Shown here piece by piece: positions 1 through 5,234 of a DNA stretch of 7,526 nt. The stretch is from Phycisphaera sp. GTDB lineage: Bacteria; Planctomycetota; Phycisphaerae; Phycisphaerales; Phycisphaeraceae. The stretch covers positions 1 to 7,526 of the forward strand of contig JARFRI010000364.1 of NCBI GenBank assembly GCA_029287335.1. Direction: 5' to 3'. The translations under genes and the position numbers were made by a program. The notes below the pieces were generated by a model that was given only the letters and a program-made list of their open reading frames with translations, was not told the DNA's origin and did no database searches. Each line of letters begins with the position of its first letter. The first letter of the stretch is position 1.

Positions 1-315
1 GATCAGACCGGGGTCACTATGCCCCAGCCCATGCACGCCGATGCCGCAGATCATGTCGTACTTCACGCTGCCATCAAGCAACTCAACCAAAGGCCCCTTG
101 CCCAGCCCCGAACCGAGGTAAGGGATCGGTAACGCCCCGCCTCGCAGCTTGGCGAAGCCTTCGAGTTGCTGCTGGTAAGCCTGCGCCAACGCGGGGTCGG
201 CAGGTCGTGGCTGATCCAATGCCTGCTGAGCATCCGCGACCGCATCGGCGATCAATTGGTGGGCCTGTTGGAGCCGAGGGTCGGCGAGAAGTTGTTGTGC
301 AGCAAGGTCGGGCAT
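1..315 (-). CDS. Class-III PLP-dependent aminotransferase, N-terminal part (runs off left edge)
   Basis: The reading frame starts at an ATG (complement of 313-315) and stays open for 105 codons to the first base of the window, so only the N-terminus is present. Residues 1-60 form an Ala/Gln-rich, probably helical leader. Residues 67-101 contain GSGLGKGPLVELLDGS followed by YDMICGIGVHGLGHSDP. This matches the N-terminal pattern of fold-type I class-III aminotransferases (acetylornithine, ornithine and lysine aminotransferase group): G-x-G-x-x-V-x-L-x-D-G-x-x-Y-D, then G-I-x-V-x-x-L-G-H-x-x-P. These cytosolic enzymes move an amino group between an amine or amino acid and a keto acid. The catalytic lysine and PLP-binding region lie outside the window, so the substrate cannot be assigned. 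No strong Shine-Dalgarno sequence precedes the ATG. The gene is divergent from the protease gene to its right. The family call is fairly secure; the exact activity is unknown. Confidence 0.8.
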   Translation of the reverse strand, partial: MPDLAAQQLLADPRLQQAHQLIADAVADAQQALDQPRPADPALAQAYQQQLEGFAKLRGGALPIPYLGSGLGKGPLVELLDGSVKYDMICGIGVHGLGHSDPGLI

Positions 316-334
316 GGTGGAGTCTCACTCAGTC

Positions 335-379
335 AATCGCGGCACATCCTAACAAGCAGGCTGATTCGAGACCGCGATT
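335..379. repeat. 8-bp perfect inverted repeat upstream of the aminotransferase gene
   Basis: AATCGCGG at 335-342 and its exact reverse complement CCGCGATT at 372-379 are separated by 29 nt. They lie 20-64 nt upstream of the aminotransferase start codon, in its probable 5' leader or promoter. The arrangement could be a spaced operator or a leader stem, but no known motif was recognised and chance is possible. Confidence 0.35.
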
Positions 380-475
380 AGAACCACAATATCTATACCG
401 CACGTGCAGATCGACCAAAAGGTGCTCAGCCAACGACACATCCGAGAAAAAGGATAACGTCTTGTCGGTATTTTC

Positions 476-495
476 CATGAAGTCATGCCTTCATG
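476..495. repeat. 7-bp perfect inverted repeat in the divergent region
   Basis: CATGAAG (476-482) and CTTCATG (489-495) flank a 6-nt centre. The repeat sits 12 nt upstream of the predicted -35 box of the protease gene, where an activator or repressor site would be expected. The function is inferred from position only. Confidence 0.3.
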
Positions 496-506
496 CACGA
501 TAAAGC

Positions 507-535
507 TTGTCTAGTCATCAATTGGCGGCTAGATT
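507..535 (+). promoter_or_regulatory. Candidate sigma-70-type promoter of the protease gene
   Basis: TTGTCT (507-512) and TAGATT (530-535) are separated by exactly 17 nt. Each hexamer matches the consensus at 4 of 6 positions. Transcription would start near 542. That leaves almost no leader for an ATG start at 550 but about 32 nt, including a GGAGGA box, for the GTG at 574. Confidence 0.5.
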
Positions 536-564
536 CACTGACAGAATGAATGCCCATTTGGCTT

Positions 565-570
565 GGAGGA
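565..570 (+). promoter_or_regulatory. Shine-Dalgarno GGAGGA deciding the protease start
   Basis: GGAGGA lies 3 nt before the in-frame GTG at 574-576, rather close but usable. No comparable sequence precedes the upstream in-frame ATG at 550. Together with the promoter position and the signal-peptide shape, this favours the GTG start. Confidence 0.5.
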
Positions 571-573
571 TTC

Positions 574-1464
574 GTGCACCTGCTCCATCGTAAAACAACG
601 TCGCTACTAATCAGCTACAGCCTGCTGTCGGGAGGGTCGGTCTATGCATTGGACACCGACGGTGCTATGGCTAGCAAGAACGATCGTTTCGCAAATGACC
701 CCAGCTTTATTATGAACGGCTACGACCTCTCCGGCGTCGGCCGGTCTAGCAACGGGACCTGGGCGACATTGATCAGCGAGAACGTATTTGTCAGTGCGAA
801 GCATTTCCATCCCGGTAACGGCAATACGATCACGTTCTTCTCGACGAATAATCCCGGCGGTGCCGCAGTTACGCGCACCGTTGACGGTATGAATAGCGCT
901 GCCATCGCGGGCACTGACATCTGGCTCGGTGTACTCAATGACCCCGTGCCAGTTGGCTATGCCATCTATGACTTTGCTACCGAGGACATCGACAACGCTA
1001 GTTTTACGACTTCCATCTATTACGAGCAGAACGCTTTCGTGATTGGCAGGTCGCCTAATAGTTATAGCAATGCGAAGGATGTGGCTGTAGGGCGGAACAT
1101 CCTGGATGATTGGGCCGACAACAACACCTACGGCGACTCGGTGATTTCCCTCGTGCAGGCCGACAACACCGAAGACAATTATGTGGCGTTTGAAACCGCG
1201 TTGGTCGGCGGCGACTCCGGCGCCCCTTTGTTCGTTGATTTTGATGAAGGTGGCGAGGATTCGGCGCTGCGCCTGGTGGGCACCAACTGGTACATCGATA
1301 CAGAGGCAGGCGTGACAACCTTGAACGGCTATACCTATCTAGGCAACTACGACGGGCAGATTCAGGAATTTATCGACCTCCACGCCCTGCCTGAGCCCAG
1401 CTCGTTGACTGTAATTGGAGTCGTCGCAATCTTGCTCACCGCGCGTCGGCGTCGCGCCATCTAA
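574..1464 (+). CDS. Exported trypsin-like (S1-type) serine protease with PEP-CTERM anchor
   Basis: The GTG start gives 296 residues; an in-frame ATG at 550 would add eight. The N-terminus (HLLHRKTT, then a hydrophobic stretch to SVYA) is a Sec signal peptide, cleaved at about residue 26. A chymotrypsin-fold triad can be read. His77 lies in LISENVFVSAKHF, the counterpart of the LTAAHC motif. Asp115 lies in GTDIWLGVL. Ser215 lies in VGGDSGAPLF, the GDSGGP motif. The C-terminus has Leu-Pro-Glu-Pro-Ser-Ser (about 272-277), a hydrophobic segment and an Arg cluster (TARRRRAI). This is a textbook PEP-CTERM signal, which an exosortase recognises and cleaves for surface sorting in exopolysaccharide-producing Gram-negative bacteria. 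No cysteine pair supports disulfide bonding. The enzyme should act in the periplasm or at the cell surface; its substrate is unknown. No exosortase gene is present in the window. Triad and sorting signal are seen in the sequence; activity is inferred. Confidence 0.85.
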   Translation: MHLLHRKTTSLLISYSLLSGGSVYALDTDGAMASKNDRFANDPSFIMNGYDLSGVGRSSNGTWATLISENVFVSAKHFHPGNGNTITFFSTNNPGGAAVTRTVDGMNSAAIAGTDIWLGVLNDPVPVGYAIYDFATEDIDNASFTTSIYYEQNAFVIGRSPNSYSNAKDVAVGRNILDDWADNNTYGDSVISLVQADNTEDNYVAFETALVGGDSGAPLFVDFDEGGEDSALRLVGTNWYIDTEAGVTTLNGYTYLGNYDGQIQEFIDLHALPEPSSLTVIGVVAILLTARRRRAI

Positions 1465-1540
1465 GACGCGAAGACACAACCCATATTGATCTTTCATACG
1501 GTTCGTAGCCGACGTTTTGTTTGACCAAGGCTCCAAAAAC

Positions 1541-1591
1541 CATCACATTCTCGCGTCACCGACATCGGTAGGAGTGGTGTCTTGTGTGATG
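1541..1591 (+). other. Possible 3' stem-loop downstream of the protease gene
   Basis: CATCACA (1541-1547) pairs perfectly with TGTGATG (1585-1591) and encloses a smaller near-palindrome ACCGA-CA-TCGGT (1558-1569). The structure lies 77 nt after the protease stop codon. It lacks a clear U-run, so it may be a weak 3'-end structure or chance. Confidence 0.25.
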
Positions 1592-1600
1592 ATTTATAAA

Positions 1601-1635
1601 ATAAAACCGGCTTGGTCTGATGGACCAAGCCGGTT
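1601..1635 (-). terminator. Intrinsic terminator of the beta-helix gene, possibly bidirectional
   Basis: A perfect 13-bp inverted repeat (AACCGGCTTGGTC at 1605-1617, GACCAAGCCGGTT at 1623-1635) has a 5-nt loop. On the minus strand the stem is followed by TTTTATTTT, a good U-rich tail, so it ends transcription of the gene whose stop is at 1670. On the plus strand the tail is poor, but the stem may also slow transcripts arriving from the convergent protease gene. Confidence 0.85.
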
Positions 1636-1669
1636 AATGATTTCATAATCGAATAACGATCTCAGTCAA

Positions 1670-3460
1670 TCATTTCGGGACCTGCGTCTGCTCGATCGGG
1701 TAAATCTTAATTTCTTTGTGACGCCAGCCTTCAGGTAGTCGCGGCTGTGTATTGCCGACCGTCGAATTGCGGAACACAAGGCCTTCGGGCTTGAACCCTT
1801 TATCGTACCGCAGGTTCCCAGGGCCGTTAAATGAGCAATCCTTGATCAGAACGTTTTGCGTTTTCCCTTGCATCTGCAAGGCGCGGTAGCTGCCTACCGT
1901 GGTGATATCCATGCGGACAAACGCCGAGTTTTTGATGTGGCCGGGGAACAGGCCTTGACCAACGTTATTGGGTGAACTGACGTCCTGCGCGATGAAGTTG
2001 TCCAAATTCACATTAAACCATTGGAACAGGTCTGGGTGGTACGTGGTGAACTTGCCGCGATCCAATTTATTGACGGTCACGTTCACCATCATGCCAAAGC
2101 ATCGGCAGATGTCTTCCCAGCCACGCTCGATCACAACGTTACGGGCCAATAGCGAAGCGCCACTGAACGTCGTCTGCATGTCGGTGATCGAGGTGTCCGT
2201 GTAGTACTGTCTAGAGCTGTGATGAACAATCCATCGGCTTCGTGTGTTCCCTTCGATGCGGGTATCGTCGAACCACCACCACGATTCAGGGGAGTAGTTT
2301 CCGTAGTGCTCGTCCCATTGGCCCAACTTTCGCGTAATGCCCTTGAACTTGATATGGCGGTCGCGTGTATTGGCATTACCGACAATGATGACCTTGTCTC
2401 GGCTTACACCATCGGCGGCACGGATCGTCACCCAGCCCTCGGTATGGGGTTGAATCATATTAATAAGCTGCCCTACCTTGTAAGTCCCAGAATCCAGAAC
2501 AATCTCGGGGAACAGTTCCTCGTTCTCGCCGGCATACAGTCGCATCGTTTTAAGCACGCGAGGCTTGCCCGAGTTGGGTACAGCGATGGCGCGGACTTCC
2601 TGCCAACCCGTCTTACCGCTGGCGTCTAGCGTCGCCCAGTATTCCTCACTGCCGGTACGAGGGTTGATCGTAGGTTCGTTGATCTTGATCCACGGGCCGC
2701 CGTCCAGGCTTAAGGCAACGTGGTCGATGCCATCAACATGGTGCGCGACCACGCCCAGATCGAAGCTTCCCGCAATCTGCTGCTGGGGCACGACGTTCCA
2801 CTGAGCAATCGCGATCGCTTTCCCATCACCGATGTTGGCAGGCTGTTTGGTTTCACCTTTGAACCCATCGCCGGGCTCAAGTTTAGGTGCGACATCTTCT
2901 TCGTTCTCAAGCCCAACCTCTTCATCCACATTCAGATCAATCGCAAAATCAGAGACATCGACAAGCTGCTTAAGGATTTGGGTCGGCCGATCGGGTGTCA
3001 GCAGATGTACATGCAAGTCGTAAACCGCATCGGGCAATTCATTAATAACCGTTGGATCAACGCCGTAATCGCCATCATCTGCCGAACGCACGTGGCGCAG
3101 CGAGGTGAGTTCGTCACCGGTTTCGTGCGTAAAAATCCGGTACTCAAGGCGACTGCCCTCGGGCAGGTCGGCGTATTCAATCATCCGATAGCTTTGCACC
3201 TCTGCCGTGCGGGTCCATGGAATCGGCTTCTCGCTTGCTACCCAGAGCAGCTGAGCGGTGTCGGGATCCGTCGGCGAATCGAGCATGATGAATTGCAGGA
3301 CCGGATCAATCCCATCACCAATCAAGGTACGGTCAAGAGCACGGTGCGAGGCGACGCCTTCGTCGTCTTGTTCCAATATTTTGTAGATGGTTTGCGAGGC
3401 AAGAGCCTGCGAACTTAGCAGGATCGAACCGACAATGATAAAGCGAAACAGATGTTGCAA
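1670..3460 (-). CDS. Secreted right-handed beta-helix protein of unknown function
   Basis: TTG at 3458-3460 is chosen as the start because AAAGGAG (3468-3474) lies 7 nt upstream; this gives 596 residues. An in-frame TTG at 3478 would add six residues and would read through that Shine-Dalgarno. Residues 1-22 (QHLFR, hydrophobic core, SQALA) form a signal peptide. Residues about 23-155 are a beta-rich domain I do not recognise. About 167-215 is an acidic, low-complexity linker. About 229-310 resembles a bacterial Ig-like fold (DHVALSLDGGPW... QEVRAIAV). About 316-571 shows short beta-strand repeats with N/D-rich turns (ARNVVIERG, VNVTVNKLD, LDNFIAQDVSS, IKNSAFVRMDI, TQNVLIKDCSF, EGLVFRNSTVG), typical of right-handed parallel beta-helices such as polysaccharide-active or adhesive proteins. 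HPDLFQ at about 475-480 recalls the His-x-Asp-x-x-Gln found in some of these. There is no PEP-CTERM tail, so the protein is probably periplasmic or released. Carbohydrate binding or cleavage is only a guess. Confidence 0.8.
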   Translation of the reverse strand: MQHLFRFIIVGSILLSSQALASQTIYKILEQDDEGVASHRALDRTLIGDGIDPVLQFIMLDSPTDPDTAQLLWVASEKPIPWTRTAEVQSYRMIEYADLPEGSRLEYRIFTHETGDELTSLRHVRSADDGDYGVDPTVINELPDAVYDLHVHLLTPDRPTQILKQLVDVSDFAIDLNVDEEVGLENEEDVAPKLEPGDGFKGETKQPANIGDGKAIAIAQWNVVPQQQIAGSFDLGVVAHHVDGIDHVALSLDGGPWIKINEPTINPRTGSEEYWATLDASGKTGWQEVRAIAVPNSGKPRVLKTMRLYAGENEELFPEIVLDSGTYKVGQLINMIQPHTEGWVTIRAADGVSRDKVIIVGNANTRDRHIKFKGITRKLGQWDEHYGNYSPESWWWFDDTRIEGNTRSRWIVHHSSRQYYTDTSITDMQTTFSGASLLARNVVIERGWEDICRCFGMMVNVTVNKLDRGKFTTYHPDLFQWFNVNLDNFIAQDVSSPNNVGQGLFPGHIKNSAFVRMDITTVGSYRALQMQGKTQNVLIKDCSFNGPGNLRYDKGFKPEGLVFRNSTVGNTQPRLPEGWRHKEIKIYPIEQTQVPK

Positions 3461-3467
3461 GAAAGCA

Positions 3468-3474
3468 CTCCTTT
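3468..3474 (-). promoter_or_regulatory. Shine-Dalgarno AAAGGAG of the beta-helix gene
   Basis: The minus strand reads AAAGGAG, then TGCTTTC, then TTG. The near-perfect anti-16S match with 7-nt spacing fixes the TTG at 3460 as the likely initiation codon. Confidence 0.7.
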
Positions 3475-3479
3475 GCAAG

Positions 3480-3491
3480 GGCCAATTGGCC
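3480..3491. repeat. 12-bp perfect palindrome GGCCAATTGGCC
   Basis: The palindrome lies directly upstream of the Shine-Dalgarno of the beta-helix gene, within its presumed leader. It could be a protein-binding site or form a small mRNA hairpin. A palindrome of this length is noteworthy but not proof of function. Confidence 0.35.
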
Positions 3492-3524
3492 GTGTGGATT
3501 CAGGTTGAAGTACAGGTTTGCGTC

Positions 3525-3543
3525 TCACAACATCATGTCGTGA
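3525..3543. promoter_or_regulatory. Candidate operator: TCACAACA-TCA-TGTCGTGA
   Basis: An inverted repeat with 8-bp arms, one mismatch and a 3-nt centre lies 65-83 nt upstream of the beta-helix start codon. Its 19-bp size and symmetry suit a dimeric helix-turn-helix regulator. No regulator gene is adjacent and no family consensus was matched, so this is inference. Confidence 0.3.
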
Positions 3544-3683
3544 AGTTTTGTGCAATCCAGTATGGTGTACTTAGTGGCCTGTTGGCTGGGGAAGCCGGGG
3601 TGGGTGGGGTTGCCTGATCGGGGCGTTACGAAAATCAAATCGAAAAACGTCCTAAACGTGCTTCGATGTACGCTAACCTGCCT

Positions 3684-3721
3684 ATATTAGCAGAAAAAAC
3701 TACTATGTGTTCAGCTAATAT
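3684..3721. repeat. 8-bp inverted repeat ATATTAGC / GCTAATAT
   Basis: ATATTAGC (3684-3691) and its exact reverse complement GCTAATAT (3714-3721) are spaced by 22 nt in the AT-rich upstream region of the beta-helix gene. Only the symmetry is seen; no known site is recognised. Confidence 0.35.
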
Positions 3722-3724
3722 TAA

Positions 3725-3753
3725 GTATTTTACTGCATATACAAGTAAAATAC
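3725..3753. repeat. 10-bp perfect inverted repeat GTATTTTACT / AGTAAAATAC
   Basis: The arms at 3725-3734 and 3744-3753 match perfectly around a 9-nt centre. The AT-rich stem makes a Rho-independent terminator unlikely, so a DNA-level recognition site or cruciform is the better reading. It starts 3 nt after the 8-bp repeat at 3684-3721. Confidence 0.4.
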
Positions 3754-3821
3754 GCACACATATCACCCCTTAGTCCTTTGCCATACGTTGATTAGAATAA
3801 TCTTTCCGTGAAAAATAGTGA

Positions 3822-3836
3822 TGGAAAAAATTTCCA
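3822..3836. repeat. Short inverted repeat TGGAAA-AAA-TTTCCA
   Basis: Six-base arms surround an AAA centre, forming an A-tract/T-tract dyad about 110 nt downstream of the end of rpsI transcription. It could be a bent-DNA or protein-binding element, or simply reflect AT-rich composition. Confidence 0.25.
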
Positions 3837-3944
3837 AATAGTCACAAAAGGGTATCTAGCAGGCGCCGAGTGAAGCTTCAAATTTTCACCGTTGCCGTCG
3901 TTATCCGTCACGAGCGCAACGCTGGACGTGTTCATATCTGCGCA

Positions 3945-3975
3945 AGAAAAAACCCCGCGGCAAATGCCGCGAGGT
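3945..3975 (-). terminator. Intrinsic terminator of the rplM-rpsI operon
   Basis: On the minus strand ACCTCGCGGC pairs with GCCGCGGGGT (10 bp, one G-U) around an ATTT loop. A run of T residues follows directly. It begins 26 nt after the rpsI stop codon, which is the classic place and shape for a Rho-independent terminator. Confidence 0.9.
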
Positions 3976-4001
3976 TGCTTCTGGATCGGGTTGGTCTGGG
4001 C

Positions 4002-4517
4002 TTAGCGCTTCGAGAACTGGAAGCGTCGGCGAGCACCGCGTTGGCCGTACTTCTTACGTTCGACCTTACGGGAGTCACGCGAGAGATAGTTCTCGTCGCG
4101 GAGCGCCTGCTCGAGGGTGGGGTCGTAACCCTTGAGGGCACGGGCCAAGCCAAGCATGACGGCACCGGCTTGTCCGGTGATACCGCCGCCGGTCGTGGTG
4201 ACGAAGATGTCGAGTTTACCTTCCATGCCGGTCGCCTTGAGCGGGGCCAGGCACTGGGCCTGGTGCTGAGGCTCGGAGAAGAAGTCGCCGACCTCTCGGC
4301 CCTTGATCGTGAACTTTCCGTCGCCGGGTTTGATGCGGACGCGGGCAATCGCTGCCTTACGTCGGCCGGTGCCCCAGATGAATCCGCCAGCGTCGGGCTT
4401 GGCGGGCTCAGCGAGCGGGCGAACCTGCTCGACAGGGGCTTGCTCAACAGCGGTCAGGCTGGAGGTGTCGATCGTTTCAACAGCGTCGGTCGTTTGGTCT
4501 GTTTCAGTCTCGGTCAT
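4002..4517 (-). CDS. rpsI: 30S ribosomal protein S9 (uS9) with acidic N-terminal extension
   Basis: S9 is a small-subunit protein whose C-terminal tail reaches the tRNA-binding P site. The frame encodes 171 residues. The core from about residue 46 carries the family signatures: GTGRRK (49-54), VRIKPGDGK, GGGITGQAG (110-118), RALKGYDPTL, RDSRKVERKK and the invariant end RRRFQFSKR. The conserved core is the usual length of about 125-130 residues. Residues 1-45 are an extra extension rich in Glu, Asp, Thr and Ala, with about ten acidic and only two basic residues. No internal ATG near residue 46 would give a standard-length protein. The gene lies 41 nt after rplM in the order conserved across bacteria and is followed by a terminator. 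No strong Shine-Dalgarno is visible, so translation may be coupled to rplM. Identity is certain; the role of the extension is unknown. Confidence 0.98.
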   Translation of the reverse strand: MTETETDQTTDAVETIDTSSLTAVEQAPVEQVRPLAEPAKPDAGGFIWGTGRRKAAIARVRIKPGDGKFTIKGREVGDFFSEPQHQAQCLAPLKATGMEGKLDIFVTTTGGGITGQAGAVMLGLARALKGYDPTLEQALRDENYLSRDSRKVERKKYGQRGARRRFQFSKR

Positions 4518-4558
4518 GCTTTAACCAGTCGTCGGGTATCAGTGGTCTGGGATTGGGA

Positions 4559-4999
4559 TCAGGCGCTCTGCGATTCGAGAACCTTTGGAGTCTGTGCGGT
4601 GTGGGGGTGGTCTGGGCCGGCGTAAACCTTGAGCTTGCCGAGCATCTTCGTGCCCAGTTTGTTCTTAGGCAGCATGCGGCGGACCGACTCTTCAATCAGT
4701 CGCTCGGGGTGCTTTTCCTGGACTTCGCGGAAGGTCTTAACCTTACGGCCCGAAGGGTGGCCGGAGAAGGTCTGGTGGATCTTCTGGTCCAGCTTCTTGC
4801 CAGTGACCACAATCTTCTCGGCGTTGGTGACAACGACAAAGTCGCCGACGTCAACGTGCGGGGTGTAGGTCGGCTTGGTCTTACCCATGAGGATCATGGC
4901 AACCTTTGTGGACAGTCGGCCGAGGACTTGGTCGGTCGCATCGACGTGGACCCAGTCCTGTGTGACTTCTTCGTTCTTGGCGAGTGTGGTTTGTCTCAT
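4559..4999 (-). CDS. rplM: 50S ribosomal protein L13 (uL13)
   Basis: L13 is an early-assembly large-subunit protein that binds 23S rRNA. Starting at the ATG complementary to 4997-4999, the product is 146 residues, close to the usual 142-150. Signatures seen are WVHVDATDQVLGRLST (16-31), YTPHVDVGDFVVVTNAEK (45-62), VTGKK, FSGHPSG, RRMLPKNKLG and LKVYAGPDHPH (123-133), all in the expected order. An in-frame ATG at 5056 would add 19 residues (beginning MTRWGGSV) with no counterpart in the family. Neither start has a clear Shine-Dalgarno, so the longer form cannot be excluded. The gene is followed after 41 nt by rpsI and preceded by a good promoter, giving the standard rplM-rpsI operon. Confidence 0.97.
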   Translation of the reverse strand: MRQTTLAKNEEVTQDWVHVDATDQVLGRLSTKVAMILMGKTKPTYTPHVDVGDFVVVTNAEKIVVTGKKLDQKIHQTFSGHPSGRKVKTFREVQEKHPERLIEESVRRMLPKNKLGTKMLGKLKVYAGPDHPHTAQTPKVLESQSA

Positions 5000-5114
5000 A
5001 GCGAGGCTCAAAGTGCGTTTGGTCGAGGCGGTCACGCTGCCACCCCAACGGGTCATCGTGCAGATGGCTGAACCGGTCGTTTTACCGGCATCGCGGGCAA
5101 CGATGGTGCGATGT

Positions 5115-5151
5115 CACCCCCGGGATCAGGCACGGGCCTGGGCTGGGGGCG
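5115..5151 (-). promoter_or_regulatory. Stem-loop at the 5' end of the rplM leader
   Basis: On the minus strand CGCCCCC pairs with GGGGGTG (7 pairs, one G-U). Inside it CAGGC-CCGT-GCCTG forms a second stem, separated by small internal loops. The structure begins at about the predicted transcription start and lies 115 nt before the rplM start codon. There is no following U-run, so it is not a terminator. It may stabilise the mRNA 5' end or act in autogenous control by L13 or S9; the latter is inference. Confidence 0.4.
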
Positions 5152-5159
5152 AACCGGGT

Positions 5160-5187
5160 AGTGTACCGTCGGCCACGTTTGTGTCAA
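5160..5187 (-). promoter_or_regulatory. Sigma-70-type promoter of rplM-rpsI
   Basis: On the minus strand a perfect -35 TTGACA (complement of 5182-5187) and a -10 TACACT (complement of 5160-5165) are separated by 16 nt. Transcription should begin near 5152, leaving a leader of about 150 nt before rplM. The strong -35 suits a highly expressed ribosomal operon. Confidence 0.75.
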
Positions 5188-5234
5188 CCCAAGATAGGCC
5201 AATGAGCGTTCATTTTTCGCCCCCGATGCCCGTT

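Larger units (their letters stand above)
3461..4001. other. Intergenic stretch of 541 bp with AT-rich core
   Basis: No convincing gene is seen on either strand between the beta-helix start and the rpsI stop. Positions 3461-3620 hold the ribosome-binding site and two symmetric elements. A pyrimidine-rich run on the minus strand (about 3583-3612) follows. Positions 3620-3860 are markedly AT-rich and contain several inverted repeats. A weak minus-strand extended -10 candidate, TG-C-TAATAT (around 3684-3692), could serve the beta-helix gene. The right end holds the rpsI terminator. Positions 3880-3940 show nothing identifiable. Confidence 0.6.

Noticed and set aside
376..420. Minus-strand promoter for the aminotransferase gene (TATAGA near 389)
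   Set aside because: No -35 hexamer with acceptable match and spacing; TTGGTC upstream matches the consensus at only three positions.
207..503. 98-codon plus-strand frame across the aminotransferase start and the intergenic region
   Set aside because: It overlaps the conserved aminotransferase N-terminus in antisense; the rest is Arg/Ser-rich translation of non-coding DNA with no ribosome-binding site.
1558..1569. ACCGA-CA-TCGGT as a terminator of the protease gene
   Set aside because: The 2-nt loop is too tight, the stem is only 5 bp and there is no U-run. It is mentioned only as part of the larger possible stem.
2720..3418. 232-codon open frame on the plus strand opposite the beta-helix gene
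   Set aside because: The minus-strand frame has a signal peptide, Shine-Dalgarno, terminator and beta-helix repeats. The plus-strand frame has none of these.
3684..3753. CRISPR-like or attachment-site reading of the AT-rich repeats
   Set aside because: The repeats are inverted pairs, not regularly spaced direct repeats, and no cas, integrase or transposase gene is nearby.
3871..3880. Palindrome TGAAGCTTCA
   Set aside because: A single 10-bp palindrome with no positional support, common by chance.
3870..4625. 251-codon open frame on the plus strand opposite rpsI
   Set aside because: It is antisense to the certain S9 gene, has no recognisable family, and arises from the codon bias of the GC-rich opposite strand. 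It also runs across the rpsI terminator.
5000..5056. 19-codon N-terminal extension of L13 from the ATG at 5056
   Set aside because: It is not part of the L13 family and has no Shine-Dalgarno; the ATG at 4999 gives the normal length. Kept only as a possibility.
4553..5071. 172-codon open frame on the plus strand opposite rplM
   Set aside because: It is antisense to conserved L13; its protein has no recognisable motif and mirrors the coding strand.
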